NCBI RefSeq assembly: GCF_023634655.1
Contig: NZ_JAMKMS010000021.1
Location: 1 to 64,000 of the forward strand
Reading direction: 5' to 3'
From: Vibrio methylphosphonaticus
Lineage (GTDB): Bacteria > Pseudomonadota > Gammaproteobacteria > Enterobacterales > Vibrionaceae
Length of the DNA: 64,000 bases
This document shows, in pieces, positions 17,806 through 26,887 of the stretch. The position numbers were made by a program, and so were the translations under genes. The notes beneath the pieces were generated by a model. It worked only from the letters and a program-made list of their open reading frames with translations, had not been told where the DNA came from and did not search any database. The stretch's first letter is position 1, and each line of letters starts with the position of its first letter.

Positions 17806-17905
17806 CCTCCGCCTTCATGTAATAAAGGGGGGGATGAGAAAGGATGAGAAAAATAACCGCACGTTGTTTTTTTTGCGCTGATCACAGATTTGGGGGGGAG
17901 TAGTA
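17806..17905. promoter_or_regulatory. cluster of MalT-like boxes
   Basis: GGGGATGAG (17830-17838) and AAGGATGAG (17840-17848) are direct repeats spaced 10 bp, close to the MalT consensus GGGGAKGAGG. A third weaker copy (GGGGGAGTAG) is near 17894-17903, and an inverted CCTCCGCC is near 17806-17813. A CRP half site (GATCACAG) lies at about 17880-17888. The cluster sits between lamB and the debranching enzyme gene. Confidence 0.6.
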
Positions 17906-18090
17906 TAGATATTGGTAATGTATTGACGCGCAAAGTACGCTTTAAGTCACTATTTTTAACGAATTGGTAAAATTAGTGAAATAAAATTACATTTAAATTT
18001 CTGTGATCTAGGCTTGACCTAAAGTTGACAAACCTATTAACTGTTAAAAACAAACACTGTCAGCAACAACTAAAAAGTAAAATAACGCTT

Positions 18091-20052
18091 ATGACAAAAA
18101 TTCAATCAAGTCCCTACCCTTTAGGGGCTTCTTTAGATAGCAAGGGATGTAATTTTGCTATTCATGCGCCAGATTGCGAGCAAATCAAACTGGCGATATT
18201 TGATAGCGAAGACAACTATCAGCTATTCTCGCTTGATGAAGAGTACGCCAGCATCAAGCACACTCGTATTGACGGAATAAATGCGGGTCAACGTTACAAC
18301 TTCGTTATTGAGAAGTCAGATTCACTGCAATTTATCTCCGATCCATATGCAAAGGGATTGGATAAACCTCTGCACTACATTCCTCCTTTTGATGATTCCA
18401 AGAGTTCGTTACTGCCAAAATGTGTCGTTGTAGATGATAACTTTGATTGGCAAGGCTCAACATCACCACGTATTCCTCGTGAAGAGATGATTTTGTTTGA
18501 AACTCATGTCAAAGGCTTAACCAAACTCAATGAGTGCGTGCCACTTGAGCATCGAGGAAAGTATTTGGGTCTCGTTACTGACGATATGTTGAAGTTTTAT
18601 CGAGATCAAAACATCACCTCACTGCAACTATTGCCCGTCGCTGCATGTATGCATGAACCGCACCTACTGAATATGGACAAGGTGAATTACTGGGGCTACA
18701 ACCCTTATGTATTCATGGCTCCAGACCCAAGATATGCAGACCGTGATGCGGTTATAGAACTTAAAACGGCCATTAGAACGCTGCATCAAAATGGCATCGA
18801 AGTCATTCTTGATGTGGTCTATAACCATACGGCGGAAAGTGGCGACAATGGCCCTGTATTTAACCTTAAAGCACTAGACCATCAATTTTATCTCAAACAC
18901 GGAGAGTACTTCGCCAACTTTACCGGCTGTGGCAACACCGTTGATCTTAACTATCAACCGGCACTTAACCTAGTGATGGACACACTTCGATACTGGGTAG
19001 AAGAGTTTAAAGTTGACGGCTTCCGCTTTGATTTGGCGGCGACATTGGGGCGAAATGGTGACAACTTCAACCAAGACGCGGCTTTTTTTAGGGCCGTTGC
19101 TCAAGACCCAGCCCTGAAACAAACCAAGCTCATCGCCGAACCGTGGGACATTGGACCGAATGGCTATCAAGTGGGCAACTTTCCATTTGGCTGGAACGAG
19201 TGTAATGACCGACTACGTGATATCACACGCAGCTTTTGGCGTGGGGATCAAGGGTATTTGAAAGAGTTTGCCACGCGTATTATGGGCTCTCGTGACTTAT
19301 ACAGTGCTGCCAACTGGCCTTATAAACTTACCGTCAACTACATCACCTATCATGACGGCTTTACTATGCAAGACCTTGTGTCTTATAAGCATAAACACAA
19401 TGAAGCCAATGGGGAAAACAATCGTGATGGTCATGGTGATAATCGCTCCGAAAACTATGGCGTGGAAGGCGAGACTGACAACCCAGTTATTCTAGCGACC
19501 AGAGAAAAACAAAAACGAAACTTTATGGCAACGTTATTATTTTCTTTTGGTATTCCGCATATTTTAACAGCCGATGTTCTTTCTCACTCTCAAAAAGGAA
19601 ATAACAACGCTTACTGTCAAGATAACGAGTTAAGTTGGTTAAATTGGGAGCAAAGCGCAGCCAAACAGCACTTTAAAACTTGGTTAGCGGATATGATTAC
19701 CGCGCGCCAACAGTATATGGTGCCGTTCATTCAAGCGTTCAGTGGTGAAAACCGCAACAATAACCGGATCTTCTGGAGCCGTGTCGATGGAAAGTTAATG
19801 AGTATGGAAGACTGGAATCGATTGAGTAGCGTTGCGCTGCACCTCGGTATTGGTGAGGATGGCGATGAAATGCTTTATTTGATAAATCAAACCAAAGCAC
19901 CCGCACGCTTTTCGCTTCCGAGTGACAGAAAGCAATGCTGGAAAACCATTTGTGATACCCACATATCTGACGCAGAAGTCGGTCACGCAGAAGGTGAGAT
20001 TCTACAAGCGCCTATGTCTATGGCGATATTACATTTTTCTCCTAACCAATAA
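18091..20052 (+). CDS. glgX: glycogen debranching enzyme, GlgX type (GH13)
   Basis: ATG 18091 is preferred to an in-frame TTG at 18025, which coincides with a promoter-like TTGACA; the product is 653 residues. An N-terminal CBM48 domain (YPLGASLDSKGCNFAIHAP) precedes a GH13 barrel with DVVYNHT, nucleophile Asp in GFRFDLAATLG, acid/base Glu in LIAEPWDIG, and YITYHDGFT. The GlgX signature KGNNNAYCQDNELSWLNW is present. The enzyme cleaves alpha-1,6 branches in limit dextrins. The segment usually reading GDExGHSQ is ADVLSHSQ here, a notable variant. It lies divergent from lamB, so a maltodextrin role is likely. Confidence 0.92.
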   Translation: MTKIQSSPYPLGASLDSKGCNFAIHAPDCEQIKLAIFDSEDNYQLFSLDEEYASIKHTRIDGINAGQRYNFVIEKSDSLQFISDPYAKGLDKPLHYIPPFDDSKSSLLPKCVVVDDNFDWQGSTSPRIPREEMILFETHVKGLTKLNECVPLEHRGKYLGLVTDDMLKFYRDQNITSLQLLPVAACMHEPHLLNMDKVNYWGYNPYVFMAPDPRYADRDAVIELKTAIRTLHQNGIEVILDVVYNHTAESGDNGPVFNLKALDHQFYLKHGEYFANFTGCGNTVDLNYQPALNLVMDTLRYWVEEFKVDGFRFDLAATLGRNGDNFNQDAAFFRAVAQDPALKQTKLIAEPWDIGPNGYQVGNFPFGWNECNDRLRDITRSFWRGDQGYLKEFATRIMGSRDLYSAANWPYKLTVNYITYHDGFTMQDLVSYKHKHNEANGENNRDGHGDNRSENYGVEGETDNPVILATREKQKRNFMATLLFSFGIPHILTADVLSHSQKGNNNAYCQDNELSWLNWEQSAAKQHFKTWLADMITARQQYMVPFIQAFSGENRNNNRIFWSRVDGKLMSMEDWNRLSSVALHLGIGEDGDEMLYLINQTKAPARFSLPSDRKQCWKTICDTHISDAEVGHAEGEILQAPMSMAILHFSPNQ

Positions 20053-20068
20053 ATCCCGACTCACGTTA

Positions 20069-20103
20069 ATAAAAGAGCTTTATATTTGAGCTCTTTTATT
20101 TTC
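20069..20103 (+). terminator. terminator of the debranching enzyme gene
   Basis: AAAAGAGCT (20071-20079) pairs with AGCTCTTTT (20089-20097), followed by a T-rich run, 18 nt after the stop codon. Confidence 0.8.
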
Positions 20104-20208
20104 TCTGGCAGAGCTATTAAAAATACGGCTTATTTAGGTAATATTCCTTTGAAAAACACTATCCAGCAGTAGTAATATCTCATACTTGCTCAATTAATTG
20201 AATATCGT

Positions 20209-21969
20209 ATGTCTTTAGCAAAGTTTTTATTACGTGTTTTCCGTCCTTTCACCTTTGGACTTATCGCCACGCTCATCTTTATCTCGTACCAACAGTATCA
20301 GCGCTCTCAAGATCTTGCCATGGAACAATCGCAATCCAACGTAAAGATGGCATCGGCGTTAGTTTGGGCACAAATTGAAGCAACGTTTGGTAAAGTGGAC
20401 CTATTACAAAACAATGTCGATACCAGTCAATTTAATACCCTCGCCAACGATGTCCTATCGAATACCTATCTGTATAAAAATATCGTTCGCTTTAATTCTG
20501 TGGAAAATGATTACCTTCCCATAAATGGGGTACCGCTCTCCCCTGTGATTACAACGGCAATACAGTGGCATGAATATAAGGCATCTTCCAACGTATACGC
20601 CATCTCTAATATCTATCAAAAAGCCAATGGATTTTGGGTTTTCGCCATCAAGCAGGCCAATATTAAAAACCAACGTGAGGTTTGGATAGAGTTTGATGTT
20701 CAACATACCACCCAGTATTTAGCGAACTTAAAAACGTTGAAAACGGGTTACGTTTTTGTGATTGACGCCGAAACGGGACGATTGGTCTTCCATCCTGACC
20801 CATTAAGAATAGGATCGCCTTCTATTAGTTTTTCCAGCGGACTCCAGGAGCGAATCAAGGGAGGTGAAAAACGTGGCAAGTATGAATATTATTATAACGG
20901 CCAATATAAAATGAGCATTTTTGATGCTCAGAACCCAAGTGGCTGGGTGTTTGTATCAGGCACAAATCGTGCAGATATTCTCTTCAACTCTTATCAAATA
21001 TCATTAACCGCTGTGGTCATGCTCTCATTGCTTTTATTGATACTGTCGATTAATTATATTACGTTCCAGCTTAATAAATCGTTGGCCAAGCTCAATGCAT
21101 CACCAGACATTTCCCATTTTAAACATGAACTTAAATCAATATTTAATCAATTTACTTTTCACAAAGGGATGCAACTTTGCCTGTATGACAACGAGTCAGG
21201 CAACGTCAAGACCATCGACTTTCACGGCAATACTCAGATAATTCATCACACTGAGACGCTGCCGTCGGTGCTAACACGTCGAGAACTTAACTATTCATAC
21301 AATTCCGATTCCGATGCGATTGCAAGAAAGCTCCAAATAAAGGGACGCCATTATACAATGCCCCTCTATCAAAGAGAGACACTCATCGGTGTGATTTACC
21401 TGAAGAGCTCATTTTTTGCTTTTGAGGGCGTGATGCGAGCGATTAGAGACTTTTCTGAAGTCGCACTATCTAACTTGTTATTGTTTCAAGCACTACACAG
21501 TAAGGATCCACTTACAGGGCTCGACAATAAACAGGCCATGCGTCACGCGCTGTCACAGCAATTACGCAATCAGAACGTATTTTACGCGCTTATTGATATC
21601 AATGGGCTGGGTAATATGAACGCCCAACACGGTGATATGTTAGGTGACACCATCATTTTGTATATTGCGGATACTATTAAGCGAAACTTCAAGAAACCAA
21701 GTGCCATTTGCATTTCGCGTGATGAGAATGGCGGATTCGCGGTTCTATTCGAGGCCGAGAATAAAGAGGGAGCGAGCAAACAGCTCGATTGGCTCAGACA
21801 GCTCATAGAGAAGCAGCCAATCAATATGCATGACAAATGGATCGAGGCTTCTGTCACCATTGGGGCAACGGTTATCGGTGATACACCTGACGCGGTAATA
21901 GGACGAGCAAAACAAAGCTTGCAACAAGCTAAATTGAAAGGAAGAAATATTGTCTGCTTCTATCAGTAA
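20209..21969 (+). CDS. Cache/GGDEF protein with degenerate active site
   Basis: The 586-residue protein has an N-terminal transmembrane helix. A periplasmic Cache-type sensor follows (residues about 40-260, with KTGYVFVIDAETGRLVFHPDP), then a second helix (LTAVVMLSLLLLILSI). Next come a cytoplasmic GAF-like region (310-425) and a GGDEF domain starting at DPLTGLDNKQAM. The A-site normally reading GGDEF is ENGGF at residues 506-510 within RDENGGFAVLF, so cyclase activity is doubtful. DINGLGNMN keeps the metal-side Asp. It is probably a c-di-GMP or GTP-responsive sensor protein rather than a synthase. It is monocistronic. Confidence 0.85.
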   Translation: MSLAKFLLRVFRPFTFGLIATLIFISYQQYQRSQDLAMEQSQSNVKMASALVWAQIEATFGKVDLLQNNVDTSQFNTLANDVLSNTYLYKNIVRFNSVENDYLPINGVPLSPVITTAIQWHEYKASSNVYAISNIYQKANGFWVFAIKQANIKNQREVWIEFDVQHTTQYLANLKTLKTGYVFVIDAETGRLVFHPDPLRIGSPSISFSSGLQERIKGGEKRGKYEYYYNGQYKMSIFDAQNPSGWVFVSGTNRADILFNSYQISLTAVVMLSLLLLILSINYITFQLNKSLAKLNASPDISHFKHELKSIFNQFTFHKGMQLCLYDNESGNVKTIDFHGNTQIIHHTETLPSVLTRRELNYSYNSDSDAIARKLQIKGRHYTMPLYQRETLIGVIYLKSSFFAFEGVMRAIRDFSEVALSNLLLFQALHSKDPLTGLDNKQAMRHALSQQLRNQNVFYALIDINGLGNMNAQHGDMLGDTIILYIADTIKRNFKKPSAICISRDENGGFAVLFEAENKEGASKQLDWLRQLIEKQPINMHDKWIEASVTIGATVIGDTPDAVIGRAKQSLQQAKLKGRNIVCFYQ

Positions 21970-22016
21970 TCAGCGAGCTTCACTGTTTCGCTCTGTAACT
22001 CATTAGCTCTGTAATT

Positions 22017-22040
22017 CTTTAGCTCTTTAGCTCTTTAGCT
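22017..22040 (+). repeat. 8-bp tandem repeat, 3 copies
   Basis: Three exact consecutive copies of CTTTAGCT lie between the GGDEF gene and its terminator. A diverged copy precedes them. Confidence 0.85.
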
Positions 22041-22063
22041 AACAGCCTCGTTAACACGGTAAT

Positions 22064-22101
22064 AAAAAATCCTTATCTGAGTGTTCAGATAAGGCTTTTT
22101 T
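22064..22101. terminator. bidirectional terminator
   Basis: CCTTATCTGA (22071-22080) and TCAGATAAGG (22085-22094) form a perfect stem with A's upstream and T's downstream, between convergent GGDEF and LysR genes. Confidence 0.88.
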
Positions 22102-22118
22102 ACAAATCTCGTTCCAGG

Positions 22119-22994
22119 CTAGATGACCCCGAGAACTTCACATAAATACTTAGCCGCTGGTCCTAACTGTGCATTTGACTTCCAAAGCGCGTCGGCTGAA
22201 TTCAACATTTCGTAGCGTTGAAATTCTGGCCTAAAATCGATTAGTGTTCCGAGCCTTTGCTTTTCAACAATGAAATCCTTTGGCATTATTGCCCATCCAA
22301 TTCCCTGTTCAACCAGCTTAATCACATCTTCTTGATCGTCCGCTTGCCAAATATCTTGTGAAAAAGCACCTTGCGCATTCAATACCGGGTTAAGCATCAT
22401 GCTGCGGCAAACAATTTGCCTTTCCCCTATTAAGGTTTCATTACTTACTTGCGCCATGTCAGCAAATATCGAATCTGGGCTACAGATACATACCCACTCA
22501 ATGTTAGCAATAGAGACAAAATCCAACCCCTCTGGCACCGCATCAGCAGCAATATTGAATCCAAGCTCTATTTCGTCATTTGCAATAGCTGCAGTCAGTT
22601 TATTGGCGCTGAGTCGAGAGACGTCCACATGAGTAAATGGAAACCGCTGTGACATCTTTTCAATTGCTGACTCAAGTAAGCTAAACGGTAACAATGGATC
22701 AATTGCGATTCTCAACGTATCCTCTACGTTCTCAACGCTTGCTCGCGAGTAATTACGAATACGTTCCGCTTGTCTCAAAAGTACCTTTGCCTGTGAAAGC
22801 ATCCGCTCTCCCTGAGGAGTCAGCTTAGGATACTTCGTACTTCTATCGAACAGCTTAATACCGAGATCAACCTCAAGATTATTCACACCAATACTTACCG
22901 AGCTTTGGCTTTTTCCGAGATGTCTCGCCGCGGCGGAAAAGGAACCTTGCTCTGCTGCTGCAACAAACGCCACTAGCTGTTCAATATTCAGCAT
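22119..22994 (-). CDS. LysR family transcriptional regulator
   Basis: ATG 22994 has AAGGG eight nucleotides upstream and is preferred to an in-frame TTG at 23000; the product is 291 residues. The N-terminal winged helix is typical (QGSFSAAARHLGKSQSSVSIGVNNLE). The remainder is a periplasmic-binding-like effector domain (VEDTLRIAIDPLLPFSLLESAI). It lies 120 bp downstream of an outer-membrane protein gene on the same strand. No divergent target is present, so the regulon is not indicated. Confidence 0.92.
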   Translation of the reverse strand: MLNIEQLVAFVAAAEQGSFSAAARHLGKSQSSVSIGVNNLEVDLGIKLFDRSTKYPKLTPQGERMLSQAKVLLRQAERIRNYSRASVENVEDTLRIAIDPLLPFSLLESAIEKMSQRFPFTHVDVSRLSANKLTAAIANDEIELGFNIAADAVPEGLDFVSIANIEWVCICSPDSIFADMAQVSNETLIGERQIVCRSMMLNPVLNAQGAFSQDIWQADDQEDVIKLVEQGIGWAIMPKDFIVEKQRLGTLIDFRPEFQRYEMLNSADALWKSNAQLGPAAKYLCEVLGVI

Positions 22995-23120
22995 ATCCAA
23001 CCCTTTGAATCACTTATTAATAACCATACTATCGTAAAACAATAGCACAATAACTGCACCAAAACCTATCGACAAAATCAATAATAAGAGATAGTGCATT
23101 GATGAGGGGAATACCCTCTA

Positions 23121-24296
23121 CTAGAACGCTTCACCAAATCGAATATAGAAGCTCGTGTTGCCCATTTTAGACACGGCAACATCCGCACCAATTGAAAAAC
23201 GTTCTTTCGCATTCAAGAGGTATCTTACGCCGACGCCGGCACTAGGAATAACTTCAGACTTCACGCTATTGGAAAGGTGTCGATCTTCATTTTCAACAAT
23301 AGCGGCACCAGCGAAGGCGACACCACTCCATAATGTTGAAAATTTATGCCGGTATTCAATTTCTGCCTGATAAGTGGCGGTACCACGATATTTATTCCAG
23401 TCGACGCCACGTAAATCCGGTGTCACAAACTCGTTTTCTGGGGCGTCACCCACAATTTCTTTACCAATCACACGATATGCAAAAACGTCATCGCCCACAG
23501 GAAAATACTGACTCATTTCTGCATCATATCGATCGAACCGTTTGCCCGTCCGACTGTCTTTTGAGTAATGCAAGGTACTCAAGTCTAAATTAAGACCTTG
23601 AGTGGCGCCCATCATATTGTCACGAGAATCATAGGTCAGTAACAGACCTAATGCGCCATTATGGCCACTCATTTGACGTTCAAACTCTTTCTTTTCCTCG
23701 GCGGTTGCGCTCTCCTTAAGATCCGCATTACCCCCGCTCCACAGCCCTTGAACACCAAAATACAAATCATCGACTATTTGCTTGCGAACTTCGCCGTATA
23801 CAAAATTTGAATAACTCGCATATTTTGCCGCTTTTGGTAACTGCATCCCTACACGACCCGTGTATTTTAGATTCAAACTAAAATGTCCAGCCCAGAATCC
23901 TGCACGCCATGCGTCATGGGCGAAAACATGCTCATGCCCGACGATCGCCATGCCACTTCCAGAGTCGGTGTACTGACCATAAAACATACTCGTAGACGGG
24001 TTTGTCGCGCCTTCTGCTCGGTCATGCAAATACATCGCATTGACCCCTAAGCCAACGCCAAGTGCATCATCAGTAATAGGGACAGGAAAAGCGGCAAGCT
24101 TTCTATCTGGTAGCGCTTCGTCGTCTGATCCCTCAGAGCTAGGTTGCCCATGGGAAGGCTTATGTTCTAATTCTTTCGTTAGCGACGTCGATTCTTGGTG
24201 TTCTGTCGAATGCGTTGTATCTTCTGCGCAGACAGAAGTTGCTGCAGTGAGGAGTGCGAGGGGCAGTAATAACGCTCTGGTATGGGATGTATGCAC
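23121..24296 (-). CDS. BamA/TamA-like surface antigen barrel protein
   Basis: The start is GTG 24296 with GAGA upstream; no ATG is available nearby. A signal peptide (LLLPLALLTAATSVCA) is followed by a charged, His/Glu-rich linker (residues 25-65). A 16-strand-like barrel comes next, with glycine-aromatic alternation (GVGLGVNAMYLHD, LGLLLTYDSRDNMMGATQG) and a terminal FYIRFGEAF ending in Phe. POTRA repeats are absent, so it is a barrel-only member of the Omp85-like bacterial surface antigen group. It may be a channel or envelope protein. A LysR gene follows. Confidence 0.78.
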   Translation of the reverse strand: MHTSHTRALLLPLALLTAATSVCAEDTTHSTEHQESTSLTKELEHKPSHGQPSSEGSDDEALPDRKLAAFPVPITDDALGVGLGVNAMYLHDRAEGATNPSTSMFYGQYTDSGSGMAIVGHEHVFAHDAWRAGFWAGHFSLNLKYTGRVGMQLPKAAKYASYSNFVYGEVRKQIVDDLYFGVQGLWSGGNADLKESATAEEKKEFERQMSGHNGALGLLLTYDSRDNMMGATQGLNLDLSTLHYSKDSRTGKRFDRYDAEMSQYFPVGDDVFAYRVIGKEIVGDAPENEFVTPDLRGVDWNKYRGTATYQAEIEYRHKFSTLWSGVAFAGAAIVENEDRHLSNSVKSEVIPSAGVGVRYLLNAKERFSIGADVAVSKMGNTSFYIRFGEAF

Positions 24297-24728
24297 GGAA
24301 ATCTCAATTAGTCGTGTTATTTATATACCACACTAAGATTCCTTTCTTCATGGTACTGATATCAATGGATCGTACCTTTCGTGGGTGCTCTACGTTGAGC
24401 AACAGCGATGCTACTAAAATAACATTCGTAGATAAAGCCAACCCATTAGAAATACATATAGATACTATTAAAAAACGTAAGGAAATCACTCAAAATCCCG
24501 CTAAAAATTCACCAATATTATGGTATCCGTTGTTGGAATAAGTTAGGGAGATATCATCAATTCCTTATTATACAGTAGTATAGATAAAAAATTTTATTAG
24601 AGTTATCACACTTCCGACCAATTCGAAAAATAGATACTTAATCCTTTCAGGTGTTAAACAAATCGTATAGAATTTACAAAATATGTTGAATTGTGACAGA
24701 GATCGGACTAATGGCAGCAAGGAAAGCG
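24297..24728. other. AT-rich intergenic region
   Basis: This 432-bp gap holds no gene I can support. An open frame on the + strand ending at 24541 has no ribosome-binding site. Divergent promoters of the barrel protein and the PACE gene must lie here, but no clear operator is seen. Confidence 0.4.
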
Positions 24729-25160
24729 ATGCGTACCCCCGCAGATAGATTGAGACACACTATATTATTCGAGTTATTTCTACTGATAATCGCAGCACCT
24801 ATATGCATGTTTATATTTGGTGCCAGTGCAGAAACCGCCACGATTACAGCGGTTGGGCTCTCCCTCATCGCGATGCTGTGGAACTTTATATACAATTATG
24901 TATTCGATGCGTGCCTGTACAAATTAAATGGCACAACCAAAAAAAGCAGCACTCAGCGTGTTTTCCACGCCATACTATTTGAATTTGGGCTGCTCTTTGC
25001 CACCATTCCTTTGCTTGCTTGGTCATTAAATTTGTCTCTTATTGATGCGATTGTGGCTGACATTGGTTTCGTTGTTATTGCTTTGTTCTACTCTTATTTT
25101 TTCAATCTGATGTACGACAATATTTACCCATTACCTGATTTACAACTCGACAATAAATAG
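24729..25160 (+). CDS. PACE-family efflux transporter
   Basis: ATG 24729 (MRTPADRLRHTILFE) has AAGGA five nucleotides upstream and gives 143 residues, the usual PACE length. Longer in-frame starts at 24693 (GTG) and 24711 exist. Two bacterial transmembrane pair domains are visible, each with the pattern R-H-x-x-L/I-F-E followed by two helices: RLRHTILFELFLLIIAAP and RVFHAILFEFGLLFATIP. The conserved WNFIYNYVFD and FYSYFFNLMYD segments end each pair. PACE proteins export biocides or polyamines by proton antiport. It is a single gene. Confidence 0.88.
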   Translation: MRTPADRLRHTILFELFLLIIAAPICMFIFGASAETATITAVGLSLIAMLWNFIYNYVFDACLYKLNGTTKKSSTQRVFHAILFEFGLLFATIPLLAWSLNLSLIDAIVADIGFVVIALFYSYFFNLMYDNIYPLPDLQLDNK

Positions 25161-25281
25161 AGCGATGTCAACTTTTGTCAAATTCTATTGGTTCCTTCAG
25201 TAACTCATTGCATTCATTATGCAATGTAGGCAAGCTAGGATGCGCTAAACTACAGAGAATAATCCTTGAAGGACACCCATA

Positions 25282-25938
25282 ATGAAAGCACTTAAAATTC
25301 TTACCTGCGCTCTTTTAGCAAGCAGTAGCACATTCGCAGTCGCTGACGTTACGATTAACATCCCTGAGTCAGTTGACTTACTGTCTGTCAACGCTGGTGA
25401 GGCTAACTCAAAGTCAAATGGGTTTTTCTCGTCTGGCGAGACTGCAACACTGCCTGATGGTACCAATCAAATAGTGTTTCGCTTTGAACCTTACTTTGAT
25501 CTGAATCGCGAGGAACGTGTCAGCATACCAAGTAAAGTGGTCATTGCCCGATTTGATGCAAGTAACACGACACTGACGCTAGAAGTCCCAAGTTATCAAA
25601 ACGAGCGACAGGCTAAAAAAGATATTGATACCTTTGCTTGGTCATTAAAAGATGAGCAAGGTAATGTGATTGCAGTAGAGCAAGATGTACTCGTTAAAGA
25701 CGGAATGCAAATTGGTCGTGATTACAGCCGTGAAGCGGAAGATTACAACCGCAAAGGGGGCATCGCAGCAATTGCCGCCGCTGGCGCTGTTGCAACCACG
25801 GCTACCCCAGTCACGTTGCCCGCTAACGTCAATACACCTGCTGGAGATAGTACCGCTGAAGAGATGCTCATTTTTTGGTACAACAAAGCGGATGATGCAA
25901 CAAAAGCACGCTTTAAAGAGTATGTCAGCCAACACTAG
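25282..25938 (+). CDS. DUF2057 family secreted protein (YccT/CsgI-like)
   Basis: The 218-residue protein has a signal peptide (ILTCALLASSSTFAVA). A DUF2057 domain follows with the typical VTINIPESVDLLSVNAG opening and LPDGTNQIVFRFEPYF. In E. coli a relative (YccT/CsgI) restrains curli assembly. The C-terminal part has an Ala/Gly-rich linker and a short helix ending in RFKEYVSQ. AAGGAC lies before the start. No neighbour clarifies its role here. Confidence 0.82.
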   Translation: MKALKILTCALLASSSTFAVADVTINIPESVDLLSVNAGEANSKSNGFFSSGETATLPDGTNQIVFRFEPYFDLNREERVSIPSKVVIARFDASNTTLTLEVPSYQNERQAKKDIDTFAWSLKDEQGNVIAVEQDVLVKDGMQIGRDYSREAEDYNRKGGIAAIAAAGAVATTATPVTLPANVNTPAGDSTAEEMLIFWYNKADDATKARFKEYVSQH

Positions 25939-25964
25939 TTCTGGCGCCACTTAGCCATCTCAAT

Positions 25965-25988
25965 AGCCGCTTTATTAAGCGGCTTTTT
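25965..25988 (+). terminator. terminator of the DUF2057 gene
   Basis: AGCCGCTT and AAGCGGCT form an 8-bp stem followed by a T run, 27 nt after the stop codon. Confidence 0.85.
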
Positions 25989-26060
25989 GTATTCAGCTTT
26001 TTCAATTGTCGCATTCCCAGTCACATGATCTAAGCCGCTAACTACACGCTAACTTAAACA

Positions 26061-26092
26061 ATTAAGCAATTAAGCAATTAAGCAATTAAGCA
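26061..26092 (+). repeat. 8-bp tandem repeat, 4 copies
   Basis: Four exact copies of ATTAAGCA lie 40 bp before the GDSL esterase start codon, where a change in copy number would alter promoter spacing. Confidence 0.9.
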
Positions 26093-26132
26093 ACAAGAAA
26101 CTAAGCAAAGACGACACAACAGGACATGATTC

Positions 26133-26747
26133 ATGAAAAAAGTCGCGTTACTTGGCGATAGCCTGACCGCAGGTTGGGGGCTAAAAAAAGGGCTAAACTG
26201 GTCCGAATCTCTCGCGTCTACATTTGCCGAGAGTCAATTTATTAACTTGGGAATTCCGGGTGATACCACAACAGGGATGCTGTCACGCTTCCAACAGCAA
26301 GTGATAGAACAACAACCCGATGTGGTTGTGATCTTTGGTGGTCTAAACGATCTAAACTGGGGTACGCCAATTAATGAGGTTGCTTGCAATTACAACGCAA
26401 TGATTGCACAAGCACAGCATCATAACATTCGACCGATCGTGATTATTACCTCACCGATTGACCCGATTGGTTCTTTACCGTTGTTTGCACACCAACAAGA
26501 AACGGTAAACAGTATTCGCGATGCCATTGCAACATTAAGCTCGGAATACAGCAAACGTTTGATCACCATGTATGGCCATGGTCCTCTAGGCATTGAAGTG
26601 GTCGACATTTACCAAGCATTTGAAGCGTACGCGCTAGAACATGGTTATTCGGCGCTCTATCAAGACGATGGCATTCACTTATCTGCCGTTGGCGCTGAGG
26701 TCATTTTTAATCAACTCAAAGATGTCGTTGCCAAACTTATCGCGTAA
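26133..26747 (+). CDS. GDSL-family esterase/arylesterase (TesA-like)
   Basis: The 204-residue hydrolase carries the SGNH blocks: GDSLTAGWGL near the N-terminus (catalytic Ser), an oxyanion Gly in NLGIPGDTTTGML, Asn in FGGLNDLNWG, and Asp-His in DGIHLSAVG near the end. No signal peptide is evident, unlike E. coli TesA, so it is probably cytoplasmic. Substrates are likely short esters or thioesters. It is a single gene with a tandem repeat in its upstream region. Confidence 0.88.
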   Translation: MKKVALLGDSLTAGWGLKKGLNWSESLASTFAESQFINLGIPGDTTTGMLSRFQQQVIEQQPDVVVIFGGLNDLNWGTPINEVACNYNAMIAQAQHHNIRPIVIITSPIDPIGSLPLFAHQQETVNSIRDAIATLSSEYSKRLITMYGHGPLGIEVVDIYQAFEAYALEHGYSALYQDDGIHLSAVGAEVIFNQLKDVVAKLIA

Positions 26748-26838
26748 ATAGATCTGTAAATTACAGAGCTATTAGACTAACCGCGTTGCAATCTATCCAA
26801 ATTACGCTGCAGCTCATAATGAGAAATTTAGAGATTTA

Positions 26839-26875
26839 GACAGCTGCCCCCTTAGCTGTCGACCAGAAAAGGGGG
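26839..26875. repeat. interleaved inverted repeats (pseudoknot-capable)
   Basis: GACAGCT (26839-26845) pairs with AGCTGTC (26854-26860). CCCCCTT in its loop (26847-26853) pairs with AAGGGGG (26869-26875). The two 7-bp stems cross, which is the order of an H-type pseudoknot on either strand. It lies between convergent genes. Confidence 0.65.
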
Positions 26876-26887
26876 AAGCGCGCATCC

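Noticed and set aside
18025-18090. TTG 18025 as the glgX start
   Set aside because: The TTGACA there looks like a promoter element, and ATG 18091 begins at the usual GlgX N-terminus.
24254-24541. 95-codon open frame on the + strand upstream of the PACE gene
   Set aside because: It begins inside the opposite-strand barrel gene and has no ribosome-binding site or family signature.
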